Origin: Arsukibacterium sp. UBA3155
GTDB taxonomy: Bacteria > Pseudomonadota > Gammaproteobacteria > Enterobacterales > Alteromonadaceae
Direction of reading: 5' to 3'
DNA length: 64,000 nt
NCBI GenBank assembly: GCA_002364615.1
Contig: DEYP01000016.1
Coordinates: forward strand, 1-64,000
This document shows positions 34,297 to 43,699 of this stretch, one piece after another (within the stretch, counting starts at the first letter, position 1; each line of letters starts with the position of its first letter). The notes under the pieces are model-generated. The model was not told the origin of the DNA and made no database searches. It worked only from the letters and a program-made list of their open reading frames with translations. A program made the position numbers and the translations under genes.

Positions 34297-34584
34297 ATGG
34301 CAAACGAAGGCTACCATGAACCTATAGCAGAACTTACTGCTGAAACGCGCGACATGCACCGGGCTATTACCTCCTTAATGGAAGAGCTTGAAGCGGTTGA
34401 TTGGTATAATCAGCGGGTGGATGCCTGTAAGGATGAAAATCTGAAAAAGATTCTTATTCATAACCGGGATGAGGAAAAAGAGCATGCCGCCATGGTGCTG
34501 GAATGGATAAGACGAAAAGATCCGCACTTTGATAAACAATTAAAAGACTATTTATTTACCGATAAACCGATTGCCCATAAATAA
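34297..34584 (+). CDS. EncFtn-type ferritin-like protein without encapsulin partner
   Basis: 95 aa, resembling encapsulated ferritin of Rhodospirillum rubrum. The ferroxidase set is complete: Glu29, Glu30, Glu32, Trp36, Tyr37 in MEELEAVDWYNQ and Glu60, His63 in RDEEKEHAAM, matching E31/E32/E34/W38/Y39 and E62/H65 of that protein with an offset of two. EncFtn forms a decameric ring that oxidises iron inside an encapsulin shell. Here the protein ends at KPIAHK with no C-terminal shell-targeting peptide, and no encapsulin gene is adjacent. It may therefore act free in the cytosol. Confidence 0.85.
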   Translation: MANEGYHEPIAELTAETRDMHRAITSLMEELEAVDWYNQRVDACKDENLKKILIHNRDEEKEHAAMVLEWIRRKDPHFDKQLKDYLFTDKPIAHK

Positions 34585-34689
34585 TCCTTGCTCAGCCCTC
34601 TTCCGCTTATCAGGGGGCTGCTGGTAAACTAGCCACACTGCCAAAAACTGCCATCCGGTGGTTTATCTGTTTTTCTATCTGAGGTTCGC

Positions 34690-36183
34690 ATGCGTAAGGT
34701 ATTTGCGTTGTTGCTTGCTGTCTGGTTGCCTGTGGTTTCAACACAGGCCGCTATTGTGTTCAGTGACGGGTTTGAAAACAGTGATGGTGAGCAATGGCAT
34801 CAACTAGGTGAATGCCGGGCATTGCTTGGCGTGCCGCGTTCGGGCGAGTTAGCGTTGCGCTGTAAGCCGGGCAACAGTGTCATGTTCAGCAAAGAGGCCA
34901 TAGGTGAGATGGGCGTGCTGGAGCTGTGGCTGCGGCCGGAAACGACAACCACATCCTACCGTATTCATGTCATGGTATCCGATTTACCCTCCGTTAATGC
35001 GCTGTGGCAGCCGGTTGCGCTGATAGAACATTCCGCAGGGGATGTTAGTTTTAAGGCGCATCGGGTATCAATAGATGAACCGGCTAAACGTTACCTGCGA
35101 CTTGATATTGAAGTGCTCAGTGGTGCCCTGGATCTTGACGATGTTATGGTGGAACGCATTATGCTGGCGACCGCTTTACAGAAGAATGAACAGCGTATTG
35201 TCAGCGGTATACTGGATAAATTGCGCGAAGATCAGAACATTGCCGTGCAGGCCGAGTCGTTCCGCACCCTGGGCGCAAATTATGCAGCTCAGCTGGATTT
35301 GCAACGGCAATATCTGGAGTATGCCAATGCGTTGCATTCTGGTATTGCGCTGGCTTTGGCCGGGTCTGAGCGTAACAGAATGTCTAACCCTATGGCCTAT
35401 GCCAGTTTTCGCAGTATTGTCACCGATGCCAGACGGGTGACCACGCCATTGCAACAAGCGCGGCTGAACTCCATGTTAAAGCCCTTTGGCGACCTGGTTA
35501 CCGCCAGTTTAAATGTGGTGAGTGCCGGTGCTTACTCTGCCTTTGCCGAGCCCTTTAAGTCATTTCTGGCCTCCAGTTTTGATAAAAGTAACTACAATGA
35601 TGCCGGTTTAAGCCGGGCTGATCGTAAGTTCGCGGAGCATAACGGCCTGAAAATTTATCAGGATGCAGAGCGTTTTTTGGCAGAACTGGAAAAAGAACTA
35701 ACCCAGGTCGTGGCGCTGGATAATGAACTGATTAATATTCAGAAGAGTGTTGATCGTTTTCGCCTTGAGCTGGATAAACAGCTAAGGGCGACCTTACAAC
35801 ATGCCAGCATGGCGCGTTCGCAGGAAACGGTAAGCCGGGCCCTTAGCAAGGATGAGGTTGCTCGCAAAAAGTTGATGGATGAGGTAGCTGGCAATATTAC
35901 CCTGACCGCCAATAGCTATCTGCATGAGGGCAACAATACCGAGCTGATTCGTTTTGTCCTGAAAACGTCAGAACAGCTGGAACAAACCCAGAGTTATAAG
36001 GACCAGTTTAATCAAATCACTTCAGCGGTGTTGACCTACTATGATCGCTTTGAGCGTTCAGTACACCCCAGCCAGAATCCGTTTTCCGATGCTGCTGATA
36101 AGCAAATCTGGGAAAATCATGCTCTGAAGGCCCGTAATTATTTGCAGCAATCAAAAGAGTCGTTTAATCGCGCCTATCTTTAG
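34690..36183 (+). CDS. Large secreted protein of unknown function
   Basis: 497 aa with a Sec signal peptide (cleavage near TQA at residue 20). Residues about 22-160 look beta-rich, with FSDGFENSDGEQWHQ typical of jelly-roll or concanavalin-like domains; the rest (about 165-497) is helical with long amphipathic segments, as in pore-forming or adhesin-like helical domains, but no named family is recognised. Monocistronic: 105 bp after the ferritin-like gene and followed by a strong terminator. Confidence 0.65.
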   Translation: MRKVFALLLAVWLPVVSTQAAIVFSDGFENSDGEQWHQLGECRALLGVPRSGELALRCKPGNSVMFSKEAIGEMGVLELWLRPETTTTSYRIHVMVSDLPSVNALWQPVALIEHSAGDVSFKAHRVSIDEPAKRYLRLDIEVLSGALDLDDVMVERIMLATALQKNEQRIVSGILDKLREDQNIAVQAESFRTLGANYAAQLDLQRQYLEYANALHSGIALALAGSERNRMSNPMAYASFRSIVTDARRVTTPLQQARLNSMLKPFGDLVTASLNVVSAGAYSAFAEPFKSFLASSFDKSNYNDAGLSRADRKFAEHNGLKIYQDAERFLAELEKELTQVVALDNELINIQKSVDRFRLELDKQLRATLQHASMARSQETVSRALSKDEVARKKLMDEVAGNITLTANSYLHEGNNTELIRFVLKTSEQLEQTQSYKDQFNQITSAVLTYYDRFERSVHPSQNPFSDAADKQIWENHALKARNYLQQSKESFNRAYL

Positions 36184-36231
36184 CGGGAGTGCAAGAAACC
36201 TGCAGTAATCGCTCACTTTGCCAGTTAAATG

Positions 36232-36263
36232 AAAAGGCCCATGCAATTGCATGGGCCTTTTTT
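36232..36263. terminator. Bidirectional terminator
   Basis: GGCCCATGC (36236-36244) and GCATGGGCC (36249-36257) with loop AATT, preceded by AAAA and followed by TTTTTT. It separates the secreted-protein gene from the convergent Sel1-like gene. Confidence 0.9.
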
Positions 36264-36277
36264 ATAAAGATTTAAAT

Positions 36278-37228
36278 TTATTTACCCATTAACTCACCGA
36301 CCGTTGTGGCACCAAATGCGGTATCTGTTTTGCGATCAAACGCGACGCTGCACACTGCCGTGCCACGACCACAGATATTGCCAGGAATACGCGAGCCGGT
36401 ATTACCCTGATAATAGATATTTAGCGATTTCAGCTGAGCCACAATATTGCCCAGCTCAGAGCTGGCATCGAACTGCTCGCCCTTGACTTCAATGACTTCA
36501 ATATCATCAATTTTCTTCAGGTTTGCCAGTACCGGTTGCACCACCGCGACCAGCTCTGGCTCGGGTTGCTGGGTGACTTGCTCTAGCGCATTAATAATTT
36601 CATTTAAGCGCACTCTGGAATCTGCATAGCCTTTTAACGCCAGATTTTTGTACAGAAAGCCTGCGCGGGCCAAATCAGATTCAACGCCAACGCCGCTGAC
36701 CAACAACTGGGCCAGTAAATATTGGCCAGGCTTGTAGTACTGCTCGTTTGCCTGCTCAAGCAGGACGACAGCTTCTTTATCCGCCTGTGGGGTATCTTTT
36801 GCCAGCAATAATTTAGCTTTATCTGTTAACGCCGGGCCAAACTCTACTTTGGCTGCCCGGTCCAGTAGTTCGTCCGCTTTGCCAATATCCTGCTCAAATA
36901 TAAAACCGTGACGTAACCAGACTGACATCTGGTGCATCCCCATGGGCTCGCGCCAGCGTACCGCCTGTTTAATATGACGGCGGGCTTTTTTAACATCCTT
37001 TTCAACACCCTCGCCTGTAGCATAAGCTACTGCGACCACGGTTGCCGCTTCGCCACTGCCATAATGTGCCAGCCTTTCCAGTTTTTTAAAATCAGACTGG
37101 CAAAGGGCGCTGTCGCAGAAATCGGTGTTCTGAGCTGCGGTATCCTGATCTGCGGTAACAGTAAAAGCCGGCACTATCAACAAGGTGCCCGTTACAGCAA
37201 CTACTAAGCCGATCCTGTTTAATTGCAT
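36278..37228 (-). CDS. Sel1-like repeat periplasmic protein, copy A
   Basis: 316 aa from the ATG at 37228 (AAGGAA 8 nt upstream); an ATG at 37234 is too near the ribosome site. Signal peptide cleaved near VTA. Sel1/TPR-like helical repeats cover about 30-200 (GSGEAATVVAVAYATGEGVEKD is typical). The C-terminal 110 residues form a second domain ending with SRIPGNICGRG and paired Cys. Clearly paralogous along its length to the next gene upstream. Confidence 0.8.
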   Translation of the reverse strand: MQLNRIGLVVAVTGTLLIVPAFTVTADQDTAAQNTDFCDSALCQSDFKKLERLAHYGSGEAATVVAVAYATGEGVEKDVKKARRHIKQAVRWREPMGMHQMSVWLRHGFIFEQDIGKADELLDRAAKVEFGPALTDKAKLLLAKDTPQADKEAVVLLEQANEQYYKPGQYLLAQLLVSGVGVESDLARAGFLYKNLALKGYADSRVRLNEIINALEQVTQQPEPELVAVVQPVLANLKKIDDIEVIEVKGEQFDASSELGNIVAQLKSLNIYYQGNTGSRIPGNICGRGTAVCSVAFDRKTDTAFGATTVGELMGK

Positions 37229-37310
37229 GGTCATTATTCCTTAATAAGTGTTGTAGTATCAACATGCAGATGAGGGTTCAACCTGCCTCTGCGTTAAAAT
37301 TTAAAACCTG

Positions 37311-38279
37311 CTAATAGGACGATCTAAACTGGTCAGTGCTAAAGGTAAATACGCTGCTACGCTCCAGCAAGCCATCCATCGTATCGTCTACAGAGTTGCT
37401 GCAGCTTGCAACGCTCCTGCCACATAGTACTCCCGGTATACGGCTACCCGTTTGGTTTTTGGTATAAAGATTCAGAGAGTCGAGTTGAGTAACGATATAA
37501 CTGAATTCAGATTTAACACTAAATTGCTTACCCTGTACTTTAAACACTTCAATATCATTAATTTGCTTTAAATCTGTCAGCAGCGGTTGCACCCGGGCTA
37601 CCAGTTCACGATCGGTTTTGTCTTCGGCAGCACGTTGAGTGGTTTGCTCCAGTGCGGTAATGATCTGATCCAGTTGCTGTCTGGAGTCAGCGTAGCCTTT
37701 AAGCGCCAGGTTTTTATAAAGACGGGCGGCGCGGGCTAAATCAGATTCCACCGCAACGCCACTAACCAGCAACTGCGCCAGCAGGTATTGCCCTGGGCTG
37801 TAGTATTGCTGATTGGCCTGCTCCAGCAGGGCTATCGCTTCTTTATCTGCTTGCGGGGTGTTTTTGGTCAGCAGCAATTTAGCTTTATCGGTTAACGCCG
37901 GACCAAACGCTAACCGGACTGCCCGGTCCAGCAATATATCAGCGCGTTTGATGTCTTGTTCAAAGACAAAGCCCTGGCGTAACCAGACTGACATCTGATG
38001 GATGCCCATCGGCTCACGCCAGCGTACGGCCTGTTTAATTTGTTGACGGGCTTTGTCTATATCCTGTTCAACACCTTCCGCGGTGGCATAAGCAACGGCA
38101 ACGATAGTGGCAGCCTCACCGCTACCATAACGTGCCATCTCTTCCAGCTTTTTAAATTCTGACTGGCAGCTGGCGCTTTCGCAAAAGCTGGTATGTTGAT
38201 CAGCTGCAATAGTGGCGAAGGGCGACAACAGTAAGGTACTACCGATGGTGACTAGTAATGCAATTTTGGTCATTTTCAT
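37311..38279 (-). CDS. Sel1-like repeat periplasmic protein, copy B
   Basis: 322 aa, signal peptide and Sel1-like repeats as in copy A. Long identical blocks such as QAVRWREPMG and LALKGYADSR show a tandem duplication. The C-termini diverge most (here SRIPGVLCGRSVAS and a different tail). The two lie 82 bp apart in the same direction, so they may share a transcript. Sel1 proteins usually act as scaffolds; no partner is evident. Confidence 0.8.
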   Translation of the reverse strand: MKMTKIALLVTIGSTLLLSPFATIAADQHTSFCESASCQSEFKKLEEMARYGSGEAATIVAVAYATAEGVEQDIDKARQQIKQAVRWREPMGIHQMSVWLRQGFVFEQDIKRADILLDRAVRLAFGPALTDKAKLLLTKNTPQADKEAIALLEQANQQYYSPGQYLLAQLLVSGVAVESDLARAARLYKNLALKGYADSRQQLDQIITALEQTTQRAAEDKTDRELVARVQPLLTDLKQINDIEVFKVQGKQFSVKSEFSYIVTQLDSLNLYTKNQTGSRIPGVLCGRSVASCSNSVDDTMDGLLERSSVFTFSTDQFRSSY

Positions 38280-38587
38280 TATTCTTCGTTCCTATTCTGA
38301 GCCCTTGGCAAACCTTATTACAGCGATGGTAAGAAGGGAAGCATTTCCTGCAAAGGTTAAACGTTGCTCCGGTAAAATATCGTTGTTAATGATAAGACGC
38401 GCCTTCGCGTTAAAATGTGACAAAAAAGCAGTTATACAATAATTATTATTTCACAATTCAGCTTAAACTCAGTTTGGACAACCTAAGCTTAGCCTGTATT
38501 TGCGGTGTAGAAGGTTAATACGCTAGTTAGAAGCTTAGCTGGTATAAAACCGACTGGCCGCGGTTTTGAGTAATGCAGGAGTCTGAC
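38280..38587. other. Intergenic region with divergent promoters
   Basis: About 300 bp without a gene. An extended -10 element TGGTATAAA (38540-38548) and a 7-bp hairpin AAAACCG/CGGTTTT (38546-38567) lie just upstream of the small plus-strand gene. The promoter of the Sel1-like pair must lie in the left half. Nothing else stands out. Confidence 0.4.
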
Positions 38588-38779
38588 ATGAGTGTTTCTA
38601 AGCAAAGTGAAGTAGTGCAACAACCGTTTTTTTATCCGCAGCGTCAAATTGTTGATTTAACTCAACAGGAGCGAAAAGCGTTAAGCCTGGTGTGGAACCC
38701 TAATAGTAATGATGCCAGAGCGGCATCCCAGCGGGAGGATAATGAAACCTCGCATTGCGCGGTGCTGGGTTATAACTGA
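38588..38779 (+). CDS. Short hypothetical protein
   Basis: 63 aa from the ATG at 38588, preceded by AGGAG at ideal spacing. No signal peptide, no recognised domain; polar, with a segment VDLTQQERKALSLVWNP. The good ribosome site and extended -10 upstream support it as expressed. Function unknown. Confidence 0.55.
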   Translation: MSVSKQSEVVQQPFFYPQRQIVDLTQQERKALSLVWNPNSNDARAASQREDNETSHCAVLGYN

Positions 38780-38866
38780 TATTTAGCGTCGCTTTACTTG
38801 CCTGGAACTGACTGGCTGATTAGAATCGGCGTCTTGCAGTTTTAACCCGCTAGTCAGAGACCAGGC

Positions 38867-39574
38867 ATGAATAAAAATTATATTACCAACGGCGTCGCCG
38901 CGCTAATTGTAGCTGCTGGCTGGTTTTGGCAACAGCCATTGCTGCTCAGCGTAGGCTTGTTTGCTTTGTCAGGTGCCCTGACCAACTGGCTGGCCGTGCA
39001 TATGTTGTTTGAAAAGGTACCACTGTTATACGGCTCGGGGGTGATACCGGCCCGCTTTACCGAGTTTAAAGCCGGTATTTATCAGCTGGTGATGACTCAG
39101 TTTTTTAGCAAGGACAATATAGAGCGCTTTATCAGCGACAGACAACACGCCGAAAGCCCCTCGTTTGATTTTCAACCGGTGATAGCTAATACCGACTTAA
39201 CGCCTGCCTTCGATTCCCTGCTAAAAGTGGTCGAACAGTCGTCGTTTGGCAATATGCTTAATATGTTTGGCGGCAGCGCGGCCTTATTGCCGTTAAAAGA
39301 GCCGTTTATTGCCCGGTTAAAAGACGCCCTTACTGACATATCCCGCAGCGAGGCGTTCGAGCAACTCGTTATAGCCCAGCTTGATCAACCTGAGCAGTTG
39401 CAAAATATCCGCAGCCAGGTAGAGACTATCGTGCAGCAACGTCTGGCAGAATTAACGCCTGAGCTGGTAAAAGAGATTATTCAGCAGATGATCCGCCAGC
39501 ATTTAGGCTGGTTAGTGGTCTGGGGCGGGGTATTCGGCGGTGTAATTGGCTTACTGGTCGCTTTTATTCCTTAA
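38867..39574 (+). CDS. DUF445 family membrane protein
   Basis: 235 aa. Hydrophobic helices at the N-terminus (about 8-45, ending GALTNWLAVHMLFE, the DUF445 signature) and at the C-terminus (about 212-233). The middle is soluble and helical (GVIPARFTEFKAGI is also typical). The YheB/YjiN-like family has no firmly known function. Likely monocistronic. Confidence 0.85.
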   Translation: MNKNYITNGVAALIVAAGWFWQQPLLLSVGLFALSGALTNWLAVHMLFEKVPLLYGSGVIPARFTEFKAGIYQLVMTQFFSKDNIERFISDRQHAESPSFDFQPVIANTDLTPAFDSLLKVVEQSSFGNMLNMFGGSAALLPLKEPFIARLKDALTDISRSEAFEQLVIAQLDQPEQLQNIRSQVETIVQQRLAELTPELVKEIIQQMIRQHLGWLVVWGGVFGGVIGLLVAFIP

Positions 39575-39620
39575 GCATTAAGCAGCCAGTGCCCCGCTGT
39601 GGCACTGGCTGACGCGTTAC

Positions 39621-40871
39621 TTACTGTGCTGCGGTTTTAGCGTTTACTTTTTGGGTAGCCGCATAGGCTTCTACTTCGCGCCATACCCGCAACAGGTTGC
39701 CCGATAAAATTTTATCAATGTCTTGCTTGCTGTAACCGCGTTCAAGCAAACCCTGGATCAGGTTAGGGTAAGTAGCGACATCTTTTAAGCCAATTGGCAA
39801 AGAGTCACCCACACCATCGTAGTCTGAACCAATACCAACATAATCAATGCCGATCAGTTTGACCACATGGTCGATATGATCAAGTACCGTCTCTAAGGTG
39901 GCAAACGGGTAGGGGTTTTTCTTACGAAACGCAATTTCAAAAGCGTCGTCATCAGCCACCCCAGCCTGTTTAGCTGCCGCTTTACGCAGCGCGCCATACT
40001 GGTTTGCCATGGCAGTAACAAAGGATGAGCCAAAATTAATTTGTACCACGCCACCATTTTTTGCCAGCGCCCTTAGCATATCGTCGTCCATATTGCGCTC
40101 AAAACCGGGGGTATAGCTTCGAAGTGAGGAGTGAGAGGCAATTACCGGCACCTTGCTCAAACTGACAACCTGATAAAACGCGTCATCAGAGACATGTGAA
40201 ATATCAATCATCATGCCGATGTTATTCATCGCCACCACTAATTCTTTACCGAACGGGCTTAAGCCCTGCCAGCGCCGGCGTAAATCATAGCTGGAGTCTG
40301 AAATATGGTTGCTCTCGGAATGGGCCAGGGTAATATAGCGAATACCGCGTTGATAGAAATGCTGCAAATTTGCCAGATCACCACCAATAGGCGTACCGTT
40401 CTCCATGCCAAGTGCCAATGATATTTTTTCACTGCCAAACTGGTTTTGTACATCGGCAGTCGTATAAGCCATGGCGAACTTATCCGGTGCCCGGCCAACC
40501 AGGGCTTCCATACTGTCAATCAGCTGGTTTGCCAACTGATAACCACCGCCGGTGCGCTCATAGGATGCCGGAATGTAAATTGACATAAAGGGCGCATTTA
40601 AGCCGCCGGTACGCGCCCGCGGATAATCGAACTCGCCACGTTTGGTTGCCTGACTTACATCTTCCCAGTCTTTGTACAAGCGGTAGGGTACGTCGATATG
40701 GGTATCAATAATAATACTCTGCCGGGCAATCTGTTGGGCCTGCTGCTCTATGGTTATGGTATTACCGGTAGCCTGCAAAGCAGGCGTGTCGACGCTGCTG
40801 CAGCCGGTTAATCCGGCGCTGAGCAGGGCGCTGGCTAGCATTGAACGTGAAAATGAGAGGCGGGTTTTCAT
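39621..40871 (-). CDS. Membrane dipeptidase (peptidase M19), lipoprotein
   Basis: 416 aa from the ATG at 40871 with AAGGA upstream. Lipobox LTGC near residue 24 predicts an outer-membrane or periplasmic lipoprotein. The M19 renal-dipeptidase zinc motifs are present: IDTHIDVPYRL, the Glu in GMENG, MMIDISHVSDD, VIASHSSLRSYTPG and GIGSDYDGVG. Hydrolyses dipeptides, probably in peptide scavenging. It diverges from the cytochrome b562-like gene across an 80-bp promoter region. Confidence 0.93.
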   Translation of the reverse strand: MKTRLSFSRSMLASALLSAGLTGCSSVDTPALQATGNTITIEQQAQQIARQSIIIDTHIDVPYRLYKDWEDVSQATKRGEFDYPRARTGGLNAPFMSIYIPASYERTGGGYQLANQLIDSMEALVGRAPDKFAMAYTTADVQNQFGSEKISLALGMENGTPIGGDLANLQHFYQRGIRYITLAHSESNHISDSSYDLRRRWQGLSPFGKELVVAMNNIGMMIDISHVSDDAFYQVVSLSKVPVIASHSSLRSYTPGFERNMDDDMLRALAKNGGVVQINFGSSFVTAMANQYGALRKAAAKQAGVADDDAFEIAFRKKNPYPFATLETVLDHIDHVVKLIGIDYVGIGSDYDGVGDSLPIGLKDVATYPNLIQGLLERGYSKQDIDKILSGNLLRVWREVEAYAATQKVNAKTAAQ

Positions 40872-40949
40872 TATGGGGTCCTTGTTAATAAAACGGCTGG
40901 CCATAATATGCTATGCTACGCCCTGAAAATCCAGCCCGGAGTTGTCCTG

Positions 40950-41342
40950 ATGTTAAGCCGCCTGATATGTTGCCTTTTTATAATGTTATCTCTGTCAGTA
41001 ACAGCCAGCAATAATGTCGATCTGGAAGCTACCATGAAAAACATGGGGCTAGCATTAAAGCAGGCCAGAGAGGCAGCGACCCCGTACGCCGCAAAACCTT
41101 ATGTGGTGCAGCTGACAGAGCTGACTGCACAGGCAAAAACCGCCCGGTTTCCTGACGATAAAGCACAAACCTATCTGGAGGGACTGAATAAAGTACAGTT
41201 AACCTTACAGAGCGCCCTGCTTGCGGCTGATGCCGGCAACAATGAAAAACTGCAACTGGCACTGGCAGAAGTAGAGCAGTTGCGCCGTTATTACCATAAA
41301 CAACGTAAAGTCAGCTTTTGGCAGCTGTTATTTGGTAAATAA
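40950..41342 (+). CDS. Cytochrome b562 family protein
   Basis: 130 aa from the ATG at 40950, which has GGAG upstream. Signal peptide (cleavage near VTA), then a four-helix bundle of about 105 residues. The N-terminal VDLEATMKNM supplies a Met at the axial-ligand position and the C-terminal RYYHKQRK supplies a His, as in E. coli cytochrome b562. Periplasmic; heme binding is inferred from the family. The tail SFWQLLFGK is an extra hydrophobic extension. Confidence 0.75.
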   Translation: MLSRLICCLFIMLSLSVTASNNVDLEATMKNMGLALKQAREAATPYAAKPYVVQLTELTAQAKTARFPDDKAQTYLEGLNKVQLTLQSALLAADAGNNEKLQLALAEVEQLRRYYHKQRKVSFWQLLFGK

Positions 41343-41438
41343 CATCGGGATCCGGTATAACCGTCGCGGTTAAATCGGTTTTTTGCTCTGCGCTACCCTT
41401 ACGCTACACCTTATAAAAACGATAAAATGGAGATGTGA

Positions 41439-43628
41439 ATGAAAGCACTACCTTTTTTACTTAGCACCACACTATTATCCGTGAGCTTGTTAGGTTGCAG
41501 CGACCCTGCTCCGACTGATGCCAAAAAATCATCAACAGCAACTGCTGTTGAGCAGGCGATTACGGTTAAGCAGGATAACCCGTTATTACAAAGCTGGACC
41601 GGGCCTTACCAGGGCGTTCCGGCTTTTGACCAGATGCAGTTAGCGGACTTAAAACCGGCTCTAGAGCAGGGCATGGCCGCTCATCTGGCTGACATTGACA
41701 AGATTACCGCTAATCCGGATGCGCCAACGTTTGACAATACCATTGTGGCACTGGAAGGCGTGGGCAAAGAGCTGGATCGGGTGTTTACCTATTACGGCAT
41801 CTGGAGTTCGAATAAGTCTTCTGAAGATTTCCGGGCTATTCAACGGGAAATGGCGCCGAAATTATCTGAATTCTCGTCAAAAATCACGCAGAACGAAGCG
41901 CTGTTTAACCGCATTGCTGCGGTGTATAACTCTGAGCAAATGCAGTCACTCACCCCTGAGCAGCAGCGTTTAACCACACTGGTTTATCTGGGTTTTGCTA
42001 ATAATGGCGCCACCTTAAATGCTGAACAAAAACAGCGCTACGCGGCGATAAACCTGCGTTTATCTCAGTTGTATACGCAGTTCTCCAATAACATTCTGGC
42101 CGATGAAGAAAACTACGCCTTGTATCTGAGCAAAGAACAACTGGGCGGTTTGCCAGAGTCTTTAGTTAATGCAGCGGCTGCTGCGGCTACCAGCCGTGGT
42201 AAAGAGGGCATGTATGCGATCACCAACACCCGCTCTTCCATGGACCCGTTTTTAACCTACTCGACGGAGCGTGAGTTACGTCAGCAAGTGTGGAACACCT
42301 ATTACAGCCGTGGTGATAATAATGATGCTCAGGATAACAATGCCCTGATTACTGAAATTCTGGCGCTGCGGGATGAACGGGTTGGCCTGTTAGGCTTTGA
42401 TAACTATGCTACCTGGCGGTTACAGGACCGAATGGCGAAATCGCCTGATCGCGCCATGAACTTAATGATGTCGGTATGGCCGGCTGCTATTGCAAGGGTG
42501 CAGGAAGAAGTCGCCGATATGCAGGCATTAGCGACACAGCAAGGGGCAGATATTACCATTGAGCCCTGGGATTATCGGTTTTATGCCGAGCAGGTACGTA
42601 AAGCAAAATATGATTTAAATTCAGATGAAGTAAAACAATACCTGCAACTGGATAAACTGCGTGAAGCGATGTTTTATGTTGCCGGACGGTTATTTAACTT
42701 CAACTTTACTGCGGTCGCCGAGGGTAGTGTGCCGGTGTTTCATGAAGACGTTAAAGTCTGGGAAGTAACCGATAAAACCAGCGGCGAACATATTGGCTTG
42801 TGGTATCTGGATCCCTTTGCCCGCTCTGGCAAACGCTCTGGCGCCTGGGCCACCAGCTATCGTGGCTACAGCAATTATGACGGTGAGAAAAACGTACTGT
42901 CGTCAAATAACTCCAACTTTATGAAAAGTGCACCCGGTAAGCCAGTGCTGATTTCATGGGACGACGCTGAAACGTATTTCCATGAGTTTGGCCATGCTTT
43001 GCACGCATTATCTTCCAGTGTTACCTATCCGACGTTAAATGGTGGGGTGCGTGACTATACCGAGTTTCAGTCGCAGTTACTCGAGCGCTGGTTGTTAACC
43101 GATGAAGTGATTAATCAGTTTTTGGTGCATCACGAAACGGGTGAGCCTATGCCAGCTGAGCTGGTGACTAAAATTAAAAAAGCGGCGACATTTAACGAAG
43201 GTTTTAAAACCACGGAATATCTGGCGTCGGCCATTATTGATCTGAAGCTGCATATGCTGGATGACCCTAAAGGTATTGATCCGGATGCGTTTGAGCGCGA
43301 TACCTTAACTGCCATGGGTATGCCGGGTGAGTTAGTCATGCGCCACCGCACGCCGCAATTTGGCCATGTGTTTTCAGGCGAAGGTTATGCGGCAGCTTAC
43401 TATGGTTATATGTGGGCTGAAGTGCTGACCTCAGATGCCGCTGAGGCCTTTGCTGAGGCACCGGGCGGCTTCTATGATAAAGACGTGGCAGCCAGGCTGG
43501 TTGAGCATTTGTTCAGTGTGCGTAATGCGGTTGATCCAGAAGAAGCGTACCGGGCATTTCGTGGCCGTGACGCCAAAATTGAAGCGCTAATGCGCGATCG
43601 GGGCTTTCCACTGCCTCCCGCCAAGTAA
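41439..43628 (+). CDS. M3-family zinc peptidase (Dcp-like), lipoprotein
   Basis: 729 aa. Lipobox LLGC near residue 20 makes it an exported lipoprotein. The zinc motif HEFGH is at residues 515-519, followed by the distal Glu region in GGVRDYTEFQSQLLERW. Length and sequence fit the dipeptidyl carboxypeptidase/oligopeptidase A group. Probably cleaves peptides in the periplasm. Ends 17 bp before a terminator. Confidence 0.94.
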   Translation: MKALPFLLSTTLLSVSLLGCSDPAPTDAKKSSTATAVEQAITVKQDNPLLQSWTGPYQGVPAFDQMQLADLKPALEQGMAAHLADIDKITANPDAPTFDNTIVALEGVGKELDRVFTYYGIWSSNKSSEDFRAIQREMAPKLSEFSSKITQNEALFNRIAAVYNSEQMQSLTPEQQRLTTLVYLGFANNGATLNAEQKQRYAAINLRLSQLYTQFSNNILADEENYALYLSKEQLGGLPESLVNAAAAAATSRGKEGMYAITNTRSSMDPFLTYSTERELRQQVWNTYYSRGDNNDAQDNNALITEILALRDERVGLLGFDNYATWRLQDRMAKSPDRAMNLMMSVWPAAIARVQEEVADMQALATQQGADITIEPWDYRFYAEQVRKAKYDLNSDEVKQYLQLDKLREAMFYVAGRLFNFNFTAVAEGSVPVFHEDVKVWEVTDKTSGEHIGLWYLDPFARSGKRSGAWATSYRGYSNYDGEKNVLSSNNSNFMKSAPGKPVLISWDDAETYFHEFGHALHALSSSVTYPTLNGGVRDYTEFQSQLLERWLLTDEVINQFLVHHETGEPMPAELVTKIKKAATFNEGFKTTEYLASAIIDLKLHMLDDPKGIDPDAFERDTLTAMGMPGELVMRHRTPQFGHVFSGEGYAAAYYGYMWAEVLTSDAAEAFAEAPGGFYDKDVAARLVEHLFSVRNAVDPEEAYRAFRGRDAKIEALMRDRGFPLPPAK

Positions 43629-43644
43629 CTAAGCGGTAATAATG

Positions 43645-43670
43645 AAAAAGGGCACTTCGGTGCCCTTTTT
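43645..43670. terminator. Bidirectional terminator
   Basis: GGGCAC and GTGCCC with a stable TTCG tetraloop, flanked by AAAAA and TTTTT. It serves both the M3 peptidase gene and the convergent yebC paralogue. Confidence 0.95.
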
Positions 43671-43699
43671 CATATCAGAAACTAAAGCCTTTAAACGCT

